From the NCBI GenBank assembly GCA_020152595.1, contig JAIGNY010003179.1, positions 312,501 to 376,500 of the forward strand: a stretch of DNA of 64,000 nt, read 5' to 3'. Shown here in pieces: positions 1 through 12,000 of this stretch. The translations under genes and the position numbers were made by a program. This DNA comes from Chiridota heheva (Eukaryota; Echinodermata; Holothuroidea; Apodida; Chiridotidae). The notes under the pieces were generated by a model. That model saw only the letters and a list, made by a program, of their open reading frames with translations. It was not told the DNA's origin and made no database searches. How positions within the stretch are numbered: position 1 is the stretch's first letter; each line of letters begins with the position of its first letter.

Positions 1-67
1 TATGGCAACAAAAATGGGTAGTCTCCTCACACAGTGTGGGTACCCATTCTTGGCATTGTTGCCATAT
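1..67. repeat. Inverted repeat / hairpin at window start
   Basis: TATGGCAAC followed by ATGGGTA is mirrored by TACCCAT and then GTTGCCATA, giving an imperfect fold-back of about 65 bp. It may be one end or the whole of a small palindromic element. No gene is associated. Confidence 0.5.
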
Positions 68-3000
68 GGCAACATATTTTTTTGACAATTAACTGAGTGA
101 AATACAAAAGCCCTTATTATAAAATGATCAGTATATCTTAAAGGTAATGCGCACTTTGAAATAGTTTGAAATATAACCTCAGTGATATGGTGTTTCTATT
201 TTCTGAGAATTCTTTTTAGAAAAGTAAAGGAAACTTTTTTAACTTCACTGTCACTTTTTAGCTTCTCCAAAGAAAGTGGGACTGCTGTAAAAAAAAAAAA
301 AAAAGATAGCGCTATAGCTAAATATATAAAAGGGAATGTGATGATGATGAAATAGTAATGATGATGAAACTGCAAAATAAATAACTGTTTGCTAGTAATG
401 TAGTATTTGTTGCCAAATGGAAACACTGTCAAGTAAAGGGTAAAGATGGTAGGAAAAAAGGACGGAAAATGTTTGAAATCAAATTCATCCGTGAAAATTT
501 TTAACTCTGGTTTTTCATTTGGGGAGGGGGAGAGGGCACAGCAAAAATTTGGGCACCAGTTTTCCACTAGCGACGCCACTGATTGTTATGTTACGTTTCT
601 GAAATATGTGACCCTGTATTTTTTTTATTGTTCAGTTATTGCATAAGTTGCAAATAGATGGTTATGGTGTCATCGTCTTAAAATAGCACGTCATGTACGT
701 CATGTACGTTCGGCTTCGAAACGATTGTGATAAAGCGCCATCTAAAATATTCTGTTAATCAGTTTTTTGGTAAAGAATGTTACTCTGTTGCGAACTAAGC
801 ATTCTTTTACTTTTTGAATAGCATACACAAACAGAGATTTGATGTCATGAACCGAGAAATATAACAGTTACAAGGAGAGAAAATAGTCGTAAGTATCATC
901 TATTTATTCCATTCTTAGGCTTATTTCGTTTTGTTATTTTGCAACACATTGATATTTTGTAACCTTACAGTGTTACACATTAGTTACGCGAAAAAAAATA
1001 ATATATCTGTAGGGCCATGCCGCCGTCTGTGAATTACGTGGCTGACTGCGGAATGTCCTTAGTAGACCCCTGGAATCTCCCAGGAATCATCTAAAGTCAT
1101 TCCGTAGTCTGTGAATCACGTGGTGGACTGCGGAATGGCCCAGTAGGCTGTAGTGGCCCTACTGTAACGTTAGTTATGGAATCATTACCATCGTTCGGCC
1201 ATAATTTCTTTCACTTTAAGCCATTTTGATGCCATTTGCTGTTGTTTACTGATCTGGAATGCTTTGACATTGTTCATGCACTAAGTCTCAATTGTTTGCT
1301 AAACTTACTAACACCTGTATTTAACTAGTTTTTTTATATTATTTTTTACTCATACTTTTTCTGTTGGTCCTCTTGAAGGATTTTTGCCGACTTAACCGTT
1401 TCAGATTCAGATCTGCGGCTTCACGAAGGCTTATGGTTTTGTTCTATGGCGAAAATCCGGTTTCATCCACTTCCCGTTCGGTCACACGAGACTGGCATCT
1501 GCTATGCTAGTCAGATAACATATGACTGTGTACTGTAGCCATATGCATCGGCTGTACACAGTCAGAAGGCTGTGAATACTTTATAACGTGGAAAACGTTT
1601 ACATTGCTCAACATAATAGCGTAGCCGAATATTGACGACGCACGGCTTAAAATAAGCCTTTCTGCGACGAATTTGTGGCTGTTGCCTTTTGTAATTATAA
1701 GTTAAAAAATTTGTCCTACTACTGTATGTAAAAATAACATGTACATACTCAAAAAGACCTAATCTTAATAGGCACCTACGTTTTAAACCTCAATGGCTGT
1801 TGTAAATTGGTTAAAACAAGAAATTATTTTACTAATCCTTCTCCGCGATGGTTCACTGTACAAAGCGTTGAAGTGTCTTTAACTAATCAATTGAAAATAC
1901 TGCGAACGTTCAAGCTTCAAAAGAATCCGCGGGCGCACACCACTAAATCGAACAACTAGCGTGCGTACCAATAATAACAAAGCTTGGATGTTGAAAGTAT
2001 AAACGAGATCTGACAACAATACGTAATATATAACACATGGTTAACACATGGCGGATGTAAACGAGAATATTAACCATATCGGTCACTGTTGTTTATGTAC
2101 ATAGGCGGGATTTGAGAGGGAAAATGAAATGAAGGCCACCCCTCCCTCCCCCCCCCCCCTCCCCACTACACACATTGCTCCCGAAATTTGTACCTTTTGT
2201 AAGATTATTTTCTGCATTTTAGCGTGATTTTGTCTCCCCAAACTTTTGATTTTGCCCCACTTTCAATAGGAAAATTCCGTCCGCTTTTGATGTTGGTATG
2301 CGTCACGAGGCTGTATTGGTCCGAAATAATAAGTATGGCAATTACTGAGCCAAACTATATGAATTTTGTTTGAACGAAATATTTTGTTACAGGTCTACAA
2401 TTTAATTGACAAAATAATTAATGTCTTATTTTTTTTTTTTATAATAAAAGTGGAGACACCCCCCCCCCTTCCCCCTCCCTCCTTCAGTAGATATAATCTC
2501 AAATCTCTGAGCCCATGCAGTTTTCATTCTGAAAAGGCACTTTTGTAATATTTGTTTAAATGTATCTGCAAATTCCGCCACAAATTATCCCACCTTTGAC
2601 AGTATTTGAGGTGAACTTTTCATTTTCAACAAGGACACTTTATTCATTTGCGTGTAGGGCACCGTTCCCATGCCCTCCTTGTTCCTACATTTATGTATTG
2701 AGCATCACGACATGGACATGAAATTCATTAAAACAAATATCTAATAACTGCCTGAAGAACACTGTTACTGTTTTGCCACTTTTCTTTATTTCGCTCAAAT
2801 GATATTTTATTGCATATCAAACATGCTTCTCCATCGTAATATGTGATATAATTTTTTCTCGCGCTGGTGACTTGTTGTCTCTCGAAGAAGATTGTAAGTG
2901 CAAATATCTGAAAACTAACACTCGCCAGCATAATCTGGCCTGAGCTGTGCATTACTTTTGTACGCCCGTTCGCGAGTCCGACGGACAAAGTTGTCAAGGT

Positions 3001-3570
3001 AAACGATTAGCTCCGAAAATCATTTAATTTCAATCCTTTTTCTTGTATATAAGGAGATAACAAATTTATTTAGTAAGTTTACAATATACTTGTCATCACA
3101 TTGGTAGTTCATCAATACTATTTTTAATGGTTTTGCCATCATAATTTCTAAAAGTGTTGGTCGTATGATAGGTCTAAATAAAAATCCCAATGGAAGTTTG
3201 TGTTGAGTTGTCTCACTCAGTTTTGCAAGTAGTGTCTTGCATGTAGGGCATACTGAGTGAGATGTTTATCTCACTACTGCTATGCAGGCAATAGCTTGGC
3301 GTCTATGCTCCCTATAGCCTAGAGTTGCCAAGTTCCCATAAGGGAGGATCATGTACAAAACTATAAAAAAAAAAACTATGCATGCCATTAGAGATCAGCA
3401 CCAAATTTTTTGGTGGTAAAAATATTCTTCAATAAAATATTAAAAATCTGTTATCACTAGTATCACAACAGATGTACATGTACTCAGAGCTTGCGTTATA
3501 ATTTTTTGCCTGGCGTATGTGGTTACCACAAGCCCTTGAATTTCGGCGTATTTTGTGAATTTGCCATCTT
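68..3570. other. 5' flank without a recognisable gene
   Basis: No convincing coding exon was found on either strand; the open frames are short and composition-driven. A CATGTACGT repeat lies near 690-712, a small inverted-repeat element at 1011-1161, and C-runs near 2140-2165 and 2460-2480. A donor-like GTAAGT follows position 888, and YY1-like GGCGCTTT/ATGGCGGA contexts occur near 735-745 and 2047. These could belong to an untranslated first exon or promoter of the downstream gene, but that is a guess. The stretch at 1350-1420 (ending near CCGACTTAACCG) recurs at 54605-54680, so part of this region is repeat. Confidence 0.5.
1011..1161. mobile_element. Possible short inverted-repeat element (MITE-like)
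   Basis: TAGGGCCA at the left is mirrored by TGGCCCTA at the right, each flanked by CTG (a possible 3-bp target duplication). Inside are two direct copies of a ~35-bp block containing CTGTGAATYACGTGG and GACTGCGGAATG. The short inverted repeats make the boundaries uncertain. Confidence 0.35.
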
Positions 3571-3623
3571 ATGTACAGGGCACTGCATAATGTACAGGGC
3601 ATTGCATAATGTACAGGGCACTG
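3571..3623 (+). repeat. 19-bp tandem repeat, about 2.8 copies
   Basis: The unit ATGTACAGGGCACTGCATA is repeated head to tail, with one C/T change in the middle copy. Confidence 0.8.
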
Positions 3624-3750
3624 CTAGCTAGCGAAGCATGCAAGTAATTGTTAACACACACACACTTGTGTAGGCCTGCCTTGCTAAAGTGAATGAAAAT
3701 TGCGCTTAGAATACCATAAACATTACAAAATCGGATTATTGTTATTAAAG

Positions 3751-4350
3751 CAAGTCACCAACTTTCAGTATCTTGGTTCGTGGGTAGACTCCACCAAGAA
3801 AGATATAGATGTCTGAATTGGAAAAGCATGGACTGCCTGTTCCAAGCTGAGCAACATATGGCGTAGTGATCTCTCCAGAGATCTCAAAATCAATTTCTTC
3901 AAGGCAGCTGTTGATAGTGTGCTGTTGTATGGATTTGAGGGATGGACTATGACAGATGCACTTTCAAGGAGACTGGATGGTACGTACACAAATTTGCTGA
4001 GATTTGCCCTTGGTGTGTCATGGCAACAGCACCTCCCTAACAGCCAACTTTATGGAAACTTACAGCCTATTTCTGAAGTCATCCAGGCAAGGCGCCTTAA
4101 ATTTGCTGGCCACTGTTGGAGGAGCAGAAATGAAGTAATACTGTACATCAGACACTTCTCTGGGACCCAAAACATGGAAAAAGAAGTTGTGGTAGGCCAG
4201 CAATAACCTACATTGATGTTCTTTAGAAGGACACTGGAATTGAAAGATATGTACTGCCAGGTGCCATGGATGATTGCAAGCAGTGGAGAATCTTGTCGAC
4301 AGTGCCTGAGTTCGCTCGATATGATGTTGATGATGATTATTATCATAAAA
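3751..4350 (+). pseudogene. LINE fragment: 3' end of a non-LTR reverse transcriptase ORF
   Basis: From 3751 to the stop at 4204-4206 one frame encodes the C-terminal part of a non-LTR retrotransposon ORF2. It includes FQYLGSWVDS, LLYGFEGWTM, LDGTYTNLLR and RRLKFAGHCWR, which match the conserved YLGS, LLYGSETWT, LDGxYTRMLR and RRxxFAGHCxR motifs of this class. A TGA stop at 3814-3816 interrupts the frame, so the copy is dead. The 3' end carries a GATGATGATTATTAT-like tail near 4320-4350, typical of a LINE terminus. The 5' part, including the catalytic core, is missing. The clade (RTE-like or a relative) is not certain. Confidence 0.85.
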
Positions 4351-4359
4351 TATTCAGAA

Positions 4360-5396
4360 AAAGTTGATACCCAATCCTTGTATATTGTTTATTGTTGAAT
4401 CATGAAATTTGGGTTAACAATCCCAAAATAAACTAGAAAATACTTTTATTTATCGTATCCAAACTTTCATAAGGTTTTAGTGAGCTTTGACCAATTGTCA
4501 ACAATAATATACTATTTAGATCTCGAACACGCCTACTTCTTTACAGTATAGTTACTTGACTTGCAGATTGTGATCACTTCACAAATACATGATCAACACA
4601 GTACAGGAGGAAAGTAGAATCCCTAGCTAATAATATTGTTGACATTTGACAGCCTGCATTCAAAACAACATCAAAACATTCATGTACACTGTACAGTGTA
4701 TGTACATCATGCATAGGGCCTATGTACTAACCTACAGTGTATATGTGTTTATGTACAGCACTACGGGCATCTTGGATCATTCGGCCGTTAGTCTCGTAGT
4801 TGCATCATTTTCTTTTTATTTATGAGTAATTCAAAATCATTTTTGTGTGAAATAAAACTTTGAATCGCATCAGAGAGGTAAGATGTTCATAATTTTCATT
4901 TATGTTAATGAAAAACTCTGGTGTAAAATTTCACATGCTATATGTAAATCTTACGACGCAGGTACAACCTGTGTCGTAAGAAATTTCAGCCATGGCGTAA
5001 TATACAACAAATTTGTCGTTAACGCGATCTCTGCATGTACTGTTTATGCACAAAATCCTGCTGTTTAAAACTTACTTGGAAATGATAGAATTGATATTTT
5101 CTCTGAGTCTTCTGTTCGCGATGCGAACAGCTATTCAGCCAGTTGTCAGTTGTATGACTCACCCCTACTACCCCTGGAAATGTCAGTCAAATGTGAGTCA
5201 TTAACATATGAAATAGTGACTTTCATGATTGTACCAAATTGTCAGTCACCAGAGTGACTCTTTGGTGGGTCAATTTACATTAGACCCATTGACTTTTTAC
5301 AGAGGTGATTGATTTGGGGTTAGTCATTTCACAAAAATATCAGTCACTTAAGTGACTGAGGGGTGCGTCAATGTACGTACTTGTCAATTGTGTGAC
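4360..5396. other. Intergenic sequence; hairpins and AP-1-like sites
   Basis: No gene was recognised. A 13-bp-arm hairpin lies at 4950-4980. A perfect palindrome (CTGTTCGC, 3-bp spacer, GCGAACAG) is at 5112-5130. Two AP-1-type heptamers, TGACTCA at 5155-5161 and TGAGTCA at 5194-5200, sit in a 250-bp stretch rich in GTGACT/AGTCAC variants. Any regulatory role is inference. Confidence 0.4.
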
Positions 5397-5700
5397 AAGA
5401 GCTAAGCTCTTCAAAAAAAAACCTCTGGATAAAATTATCTCCTTCCTTCACCATGCTTCCCTCTACAAGCATATTTAGTCCTCCTTCCCCACCCCTTCTC
5501 TCTCTACTTTATTTTTCCACTCATACACCTCTCTTGATCCCAGCTTTCTGGCTTTTAGTTCTCGTGTTTGCCTCAATCTCCCCCTGTTTTCTCTCCTTCC
5601 TACCTCTAGAATGATCTGACCTCTCAAGCACAATTTGACCCTCGTTTTTGTGGAGCCGTTAAGCCCTCATCAAACAAACAAACAAACAAACAAACTAAAC
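5397..5700 (+). mobile_element. LINE 3' end with (CAAA)n tail, copy 1
   Basis: After a damaged start, the frame reads KPLDKIISFLHHASLY and ends HI-stop. About 200 bp of 3' UTR follow, including ATGATCTGACCTCTC and GCCGTTAAGCCCTCATC, then a (CAAA)n tail. The same terminus recurs at 17570-17740, 31537-31990 (minus) and 32500-32930. The shared stop, UTR and tail show that this is the 3' end of a retroposon family. Confidence 0.8.
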
Positions 5701-5759
5701 TACAACAGGCCTTGTGCAATCAACTCTGTTAAAATGTTGTAGCAAACGTTACGTCACAC

Positions 5760-6395
5760 TCACAGTCAATCTGAAAACCTTGTAATATCACAAATTCTTA
5801 CGTACAGGCAAAGACTGGGGTATTTTCAGACCTACAGTAGCTGTTCAGGGCCAATCATGTTTTAGCTGTTCTTCTACCATGTAATATTACAAATTCTCAC
5901 GTACAGGCGAAGACTGGGGTATTTCCAGACCTAGTAATATTACTATCTCTTCAGGGCCAATCATGTTTTAGCTGTTCTTCTACCATGACCTAGCGAAGAC
6001 TGGGGTATTTCCAGACCTAGTAATATTACTATCTCTTCAGGGCCAATCATGTTTTAGCTGTTCTTCGACCTAGTAATATTATAAATTTTCACGTACTGGC
6101 GAAGACTGGGGTATTTCCAGACCTAGTAATGTTACTAGTTGTTCAGGGCCAATCATGTTTTAGCTGTTCTTCTACCATGTAATAATATAAGTTCTCACGT
6201 ACAGGCAAAGACTGGGGTATTTCCAGACCTAGTAATATTACTATTTGTTCAGGGCCAATCATGTTTTAGCTGTTCTCCTACCTTGTAATATTACAAATTT
6301 TCAGGTACAGGTGAAGACTGGGGTATTTCCAGACCTAGTAATATTACTAGCTGTCCAGTGCCATTCATGTTTTAGCTGTTCCTGTGCCTTATATG
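5760..6395 (+). repeat. ~110-bp tandem repeat, about six copies
   Basis: Each unit contains AAGACTGGGGTATTTCCAGA, CCTAGTAATATTAC and TTCAGGGCCAATCATG. Copies differ by small changes and truncations; the last is the most diverged. Confidence 0.9.
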
Positions 6396-6665
6396 ATCAC
6401 TTAATGGCTTGAAAGTTGCATTATTACCACTGTACATGTACAGTATGGCTCATTGTTGAATGGCAGAAAGAGCAGCTTGTAATATGATGCACAATTTTGC
6501 TTGTACACTCAACCGGCCTAACAATGCAAAATAATTATTTTTCAAAAAAATAATTTTTAGGAAAAACATTTTTAGGAAAAAAATTCTGTGTTATACATAA
6601 AAGCATGTTCAAAGTTTAAATATTGAAAGAAATCAAGTGAATTTAAGATAAATGATGCTTATGAT

Positions 6666-7987
6666 TAGGGATGTACCGGATATCCAGTCCGGCCGGATTT
6701 GGGAAAAAATCCGGTTCTGGTTCCGGCCCGATTTTTTTCCAAACCGCCTAAACCGGATTTTTGGCAATTTTAACAATTGAAGATTTACTTTTTCCTCAAT
6801 ATTTGATTGTTTAGCTTGTTTATATGTTGCAGGATGTTTTGATTGGAGATGCTTTTGTAACGGTGAAGTACTAAAGTTCTTTGGCAGGGATTCTGGTTTT
6901 CCTCTCCTTATTCCTTTTTTGCACAAAATACATTCAGCAATTTCATCAGCTTGATCTTGGACAGTAAAATGTTTCCAAATGAATGAGGATGCCTTGTTCT
7001 TTTATGATGTCTATATTCAGTCTTTCCTCTGTATCACTGTAACTCTAATATGCCTAAAACAACACTTCAAACCTCATATATACATGTAAAAAGGAATAGC
7101 ATGAAAGGCATTCACATATTGCCTCAAAAAGAACAATAGACCCTTTGTCTTGTAGACTTCCTGTCTGGTCTATGAGTCAGCAGCATCACATTGAGATTGG
7201 GATCACTGTTTTTCTTAAGTATCTTACTTGGCTACAATAAAACTTGAACTTCTGAATGGTAAAATTTAGGTAGTAGGACCAATCCAGATGTCATTGAAAT
7301 ATTGAATGATGGCTGAAAGTTTTTAAACATTATCAAATGTTTTGAGATGCAATTATAGTAAAGAGCCTATAAGCTACAGCCTGTAGAAGCATGTATAACT
7401 TATTATACTTTTATTAGATGGGGAATTTAATCCCCTCACCCCACCCCCCCCCTTCCCCAAAAAAAGTATTAAGTATGGCTTGAATTTTAAGTCCATTTAT
7501 GATGATAAATGAAGAGGATAGACAGTTCTCTTTAGGTGCACAGTAATTTTTGCCACAATTTTTAGACATTGCCCGTTGTTTTCATACTTTAATATCTTGA
7601 TAGGGCTGAGACAATCACGCAAAATCACACTTTTCTTAAAACAGTACCCAGAATCTCTCCTCTTATTAATATCTTCAAATTTTGCCTGAATTTCCAAATT
7701 TGGTACATGTTAGGATTAATCCAGAACTTTCACTAATTTTGATTTGATTTCATCACAATATGCCTAATAATTGTTATTTTCCAAAAAAATTGGGTTGCTA
7801 GCCATTAGTGGCCAACTTGACAATCCCCTGCCCCCACCCCTTTCCCTTTGTTTCTTAAGATTATGAGAATTGTTGTAAGCAATAAAAAATCCGGTTCCGG
7901 CCGAATTTTATCCGGCTGGATTTCAACCTGGATCCGGCAAAATCCGGTTCCGGCCGGATCCAAAAATTTGGATCCGGTACATCCCTA
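6666..7987 (-). mobile_element. Non-autonomous hAT-type DNA transposon with BED-finger remnant
   Basis: The element starts TAGGGATGTACCGGAT and ends with its inverted copy ATCCGGTACATCCCTA. A perfect 8-bp target duplication, CTTATGAT, is at 6658-6665 and 7988-7995. Eight-bp duplications and short TIRs starting YAGGG are typical of hAT elements. On the minus strand, near the left end (about 6780-6930), a reading frame contains PLQKHLQSKHP preceded by CKKG. This resembles the C-terminal half of a BED zinc finger as found at the N-terminus of hAT transposases. No catalytic RNase-H-like domain was seen in the 1.3 kb, so it cannot move by itself. Subterminal CCGGCCGGAT blocks recur at both ends. 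Confidence 0.88.
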
Positions 7988-8324
7988 CTTATGATGTGGT
8001 ATGCAATGTTGATTATGAGGTTCAAGAATATTACAGTATCTGGTAATGAACAGGTGACGTGTATTTTACCTGTAGATGTTGATACAATTCTTTGAAAAAA
8101 CGGTATTTTAGAAATGTTCATCATCTGCATGCAAATGTATAATTTTACTGATGACATTATTCTTTAAAAATCACATTGCATCCCAAAACAATGAAACCAA
8201 GCATCTATATAAGCTTAAGCATCTTATTCCTCACTTTGTATTTTCTGTGTAATCTGTTGTTTTATACAACAGTATACACATTATTATGTTATGATTTGTT
8301 ATAAGTCTTTGTTTTGAATGTTGT

Positions 8325-8409
8325 TTATATATATATATGTATATATATGTATGTATGTATGTATGTTTTGTATGTATGTATGTACAGTATGTATATATAT
8401 GTATGTATG

Positions 8410-8441
<32 letters not shown>

Positions 8442-8479
8442 TGCATGTATGTATGTATGTATGTATGTATGTATGTATG

Positions 8480-8555
<76 letters not shown>

Positions 8556-8565
8556 TATATATACA
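8325..8565. repeat. Compound microsatellite (TATG)n then (TA)n
   Basis: Runs of GTAT/TATG are followed by about 80 bp of pure TA. The open frames on both strands here are artefacts of the short period. Confidence 0.97.
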
Positions 8566-8635
8566 TGCAATAGTGTTATCATCATAAAAACTTGCAAAAA
8601 ATAAAAAAATCATTCTTTGAAATGAAGAAGAAGAA

Positions 8636-8765
8636 GATGATCTAGGGGCAGACTTGCAGTTGGAATTAAACCAGGACCTTCGGAGTAGCACCAACCCTTT
8701 GGGCCCAATGGTTCAGACACTCTCAGTCAGATGCTCTACCACAGAGCTTTCCTTTCCATCTTGTG
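8636..8765 (-). mobile_element. tRNA-derived SINE or tRNA pseudogene
   Basis: Read on the minus strand, a D-arm-like GCTCTGTGGTAGAGC (A box) is followed, after extra sequence, by a B-box-like GGTTTAATTCC. The spacing and the imperfect B box argue against a functional tRNA gene. Confidence 0.6.
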
Positions 8766-8921
8766 TTTGCAGTATTTAGGGATATTTTCCTGTAACCAAA
8801 TCTAAAGGTTAAATACAAAAAATTGCTAAAATGAATTGGGCCCATGACAATCCCCTTGTTAATCTGTGACATTTTTATACATTTGTTTTCTTCAAGATAG
8901 CAGTCCTGAAATAGGAGATCT

Positions 8922-9052
8922 ATGGGTGACAACTTTTGCAGTACTGTGGCTTTGGGGAACAAGCCCCCTCCCATCCCATCCATGCAGAAGAAGGCAACAA
9001 AGTCAGTCTTGGATCCTTTGGAGGAGTTACCAAGACGGAGAGGACTCAACAG
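8922..9052 (+). CDS. UBE3A: UBE3A-like exon 1 (coding start)
   Basis: I place the start at ATG 8922 because an in-frame TGA lies just upstream (8907-8909) and the frame then runs to a GTAAAG donor. The exon encodes MGDNFCST, a proline-containing stretch and LDPLEELPRRRGLNR. An acceptor TTCAAGATAG ends at 8900 and a second one, ACAACTTTTGCAG, at 8941. If the latter is used, the start codon lies in an unseen upstream exon. It ends two bases into a codon, matching exon 2. Confidence 0.6.
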
Positions 9053-12000
9053 GTAAAGGATCTTAATTTTCACTGATAAGTGATTGCATTTTGTGCTTGA
9101 TATGATTGTAAAGGATCTTAATTTTCACTGAAAATGATTGCATTTTGTGCTTGATATGATTGTAAAGGATCTTAATTTTCACTGAAAGTGATTGCATTTC
9201 TTGCGTGATAATTGATATGATTGTAAAGGATCTTAATTTTACTGAAAGTGATTGCATTTCTTGCGTGATAATTGATATGATTTAAGGATCTTAATTTTCA
9301 CTAAAAGTGATTGCATTTCTTGCGTGATAATTGATATGATTATAAAGGATCTTAATTTTCACCAAAAGTGATTGCATATTGTGCTTGATATTGCTAAAGA
9401 TGCATTTTATCTGTCATCATGAAATTGAAAGAAACTCTCTATTACCCTGCTCTATCCCTATTCATCTACTTTGTTCATTTTTCACAAACATTTTACATAT
9501 TTGTTCTCAAAATGTTTTATTTATATGAATAATTAAAAGGATGTTCATTCCCTCCCCATCCCCTACCCCCCCCAAAAAAAAATGTTTTGCTCCTTCAACT
9601 AAAATCTGTTACAGCCTCATATGCCTCTCCCCATGCTACCGTATAAGTGCCTCCAATGATTATTGTCATTGCCCTCCCAAAGATTTACTAATCATGTTTT
9701 TTTTTTATAGTAATGAATACAAACATGCTTGAAATATATGAATAATGAAAAGGATGCTTATTCCCTCCCCCCCTCCCCTAAAATCAATCATTTTTGCCCC
9801 TTCCCTAAAATCTCTAACAGCCCCTTTGATTATTATCACCCTTCCCCCTTGCTACCGTATAAGTGCCTCCATTGATTATTATCACCCTTCCCCCTTGCTA
9901 CCGTATAAGTGCCTTCGTTGATTATTGTCACTCTTCCCCCTTGCTACGGTATAAGTGCTTCCTTTGATTATTGTCACCCTTCCCCCTTGCTACCGTATAA
10001 GTGCTTCCTTTGATTATTGTCACCCTTAAGTGCCTCCCCCCTTGCTACCGTATAAGTGCCTCCATTGATTATTGTCACCCTTCCCCCTTGCTGCTGTATA
10101 AGTGCCTCCATTGATTATTGTCACCCTTCCCCTTGCTACCATTGTATAAGTGCTTCCATTGATTATTGTCACCCTTCCCCCTTCTACGAGATAAGTGCTC
10201 CATTGATTATTATCACCCTTCCCCTTGCTACCGTTAAGTGCCCCCTTGCTCCCCCTTGCTACCGTATAAGTGCCTCCATTGATTATTGTCACCCTTCCCC
10301 TTGCTACCGTATAAGTGCCTCCATTGATTATTGTTACCCTTCCCCCTTGCTGCTGTATAAGTGCCTCCTTTGATTATTGTCACCCTTCCCCCTTGCTACG
10401 GTATAAGTGCTTCCTTTGATTATTGTCACCCTACCCCCTTGCTACCGTATAAGTGCCTCCTCTGATTATTGTTACCCTTCCCCCTTGCTACCGTATAAGT
10501 GCTTCCATTGATTATTGTCACCCTTCCCCTTGCCACCGTATAAGTGCCTCCTTTGATTATTGTTACCCTTCCCCCTTGCTACGGTATAAGTGCTTCCTTT
10601 GATTATTGTCACCCTTCCCCCTTGCCACCGTATAAGTGCCTCCTTTGATTATTGTTACCCTTCCCCCTTGCTACCGGTATAAGTGCCTCCATTGATTATT
10701 GTCACCCTTCCCCCTTGCCACCGTCCATTATTAGTCACCCTTCCCCCTTGCCTCCTCCATTGATTATTGTCACCCTTCCCCTTGCCACCGTATAAGTGCC
10801 TCCATTGATTATTGTCACCCTTCCCCCTTTATTGCCTTCCCCTTTGTATAAGTGCTCTCCTTTAATTAATGTCACCCTTCCCCATGCTACCGTATAAGTG
10901 CCTCCAATGATTATTGTCACCCTTCCCCCTTGCTACCGTTTAGGTGCCTCTAATGATTATTGTCATCCTTCTCCCTTGCTACCATATAAGTGCCTCCTTT
11001 GATTATTGTCACCCTTCCCTTGCCGTATAAGTGCCTCCATTGATTTTGTCACCCTCCCTTGGTATAAGTGCCTCCATTGATTATAAGAGCCTCCTTTAAT
11101 TAATGTCACCCTTCCCCTTGCTACCGTATAAGTCCATTGATTATTGTCACCCTTCCATTGATTATTATTGTTACCCTTCCCCTTGCTACCATATAAGTGC
11201 CTCATTGATTATTGTCACCCTTCCCCCTTGCTACCGTATAAGTGCCTCCATTGATTATTGTCACCCTTCCCCCTTGCTACCATATAAGTGCCTCCTTTGA
11301 TTATTGTCACCCTTCCCCCTTGCTACCGAATAAGTGCCTCCTTTGATTATTGTCACCCTTCCCCCTTGCTACCGTATAAGTGCCTCTATTGATTATTGTC
11401 ACCCTTCCCCCTTGCTACCGTATAAGTGCCTCCTTGATTATTGTCATCCTTCTCCCTTGCTACCATATAAGTGCCTCCTTTAATTAATGTCACCCTTCCC
11501 CTTGCTACCGTATAAGTGCCTCCATTGATTATTGCCACCCTTCCCCCTTGCTACGGTATAAGTGCTTCCTTTGATTATTGTCACCCTTCCCCCTTGCCAC
11601 CGTATAAGTGCCTCCTTTGATTATTGTCACCCTTCCCCCTTGCCACCGTATAAGTGCCTCCTTTGATTATTGTCACCCTTCCCCCTTGCTACCGTATAAG
11701 TGCCTCCATTGATTATTGTCACCCTTCCCCCTTGCTACCGTATAAGTGCCTCCATTGATTATTGTCACCCTTCCCCCTTGCTACCGTATAAGTGCCTCCA
11801 TTGATTATTGTCACCCTTCCCCCTTGCTACCGAATAAGTGCCTCCATTGATTATTGCCACCCTTCCCCCTTGCTACGGTATAAGTGCCTCTATTGATTAT
11901 TGCCACCCTTCCCCCTTGCTACAGTATAAGTGCCTCCTTTGATTATTGTCACCCTTCCCCCTTGCTACCGTATAAGTGCCTCTATTGATTATTGTCACTC

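Noticed and set aside
2366-2997. Small genes at 2366-2548 (+) and 2728-2997 (-)
   Set aside because: No family motif or splice context; lengths expected by chance in AT-rich DNA.
8231-8694. Six overlapping frames of YI/YV repeats
   Set aside because: Translations of the TATG/TA microsatellite.
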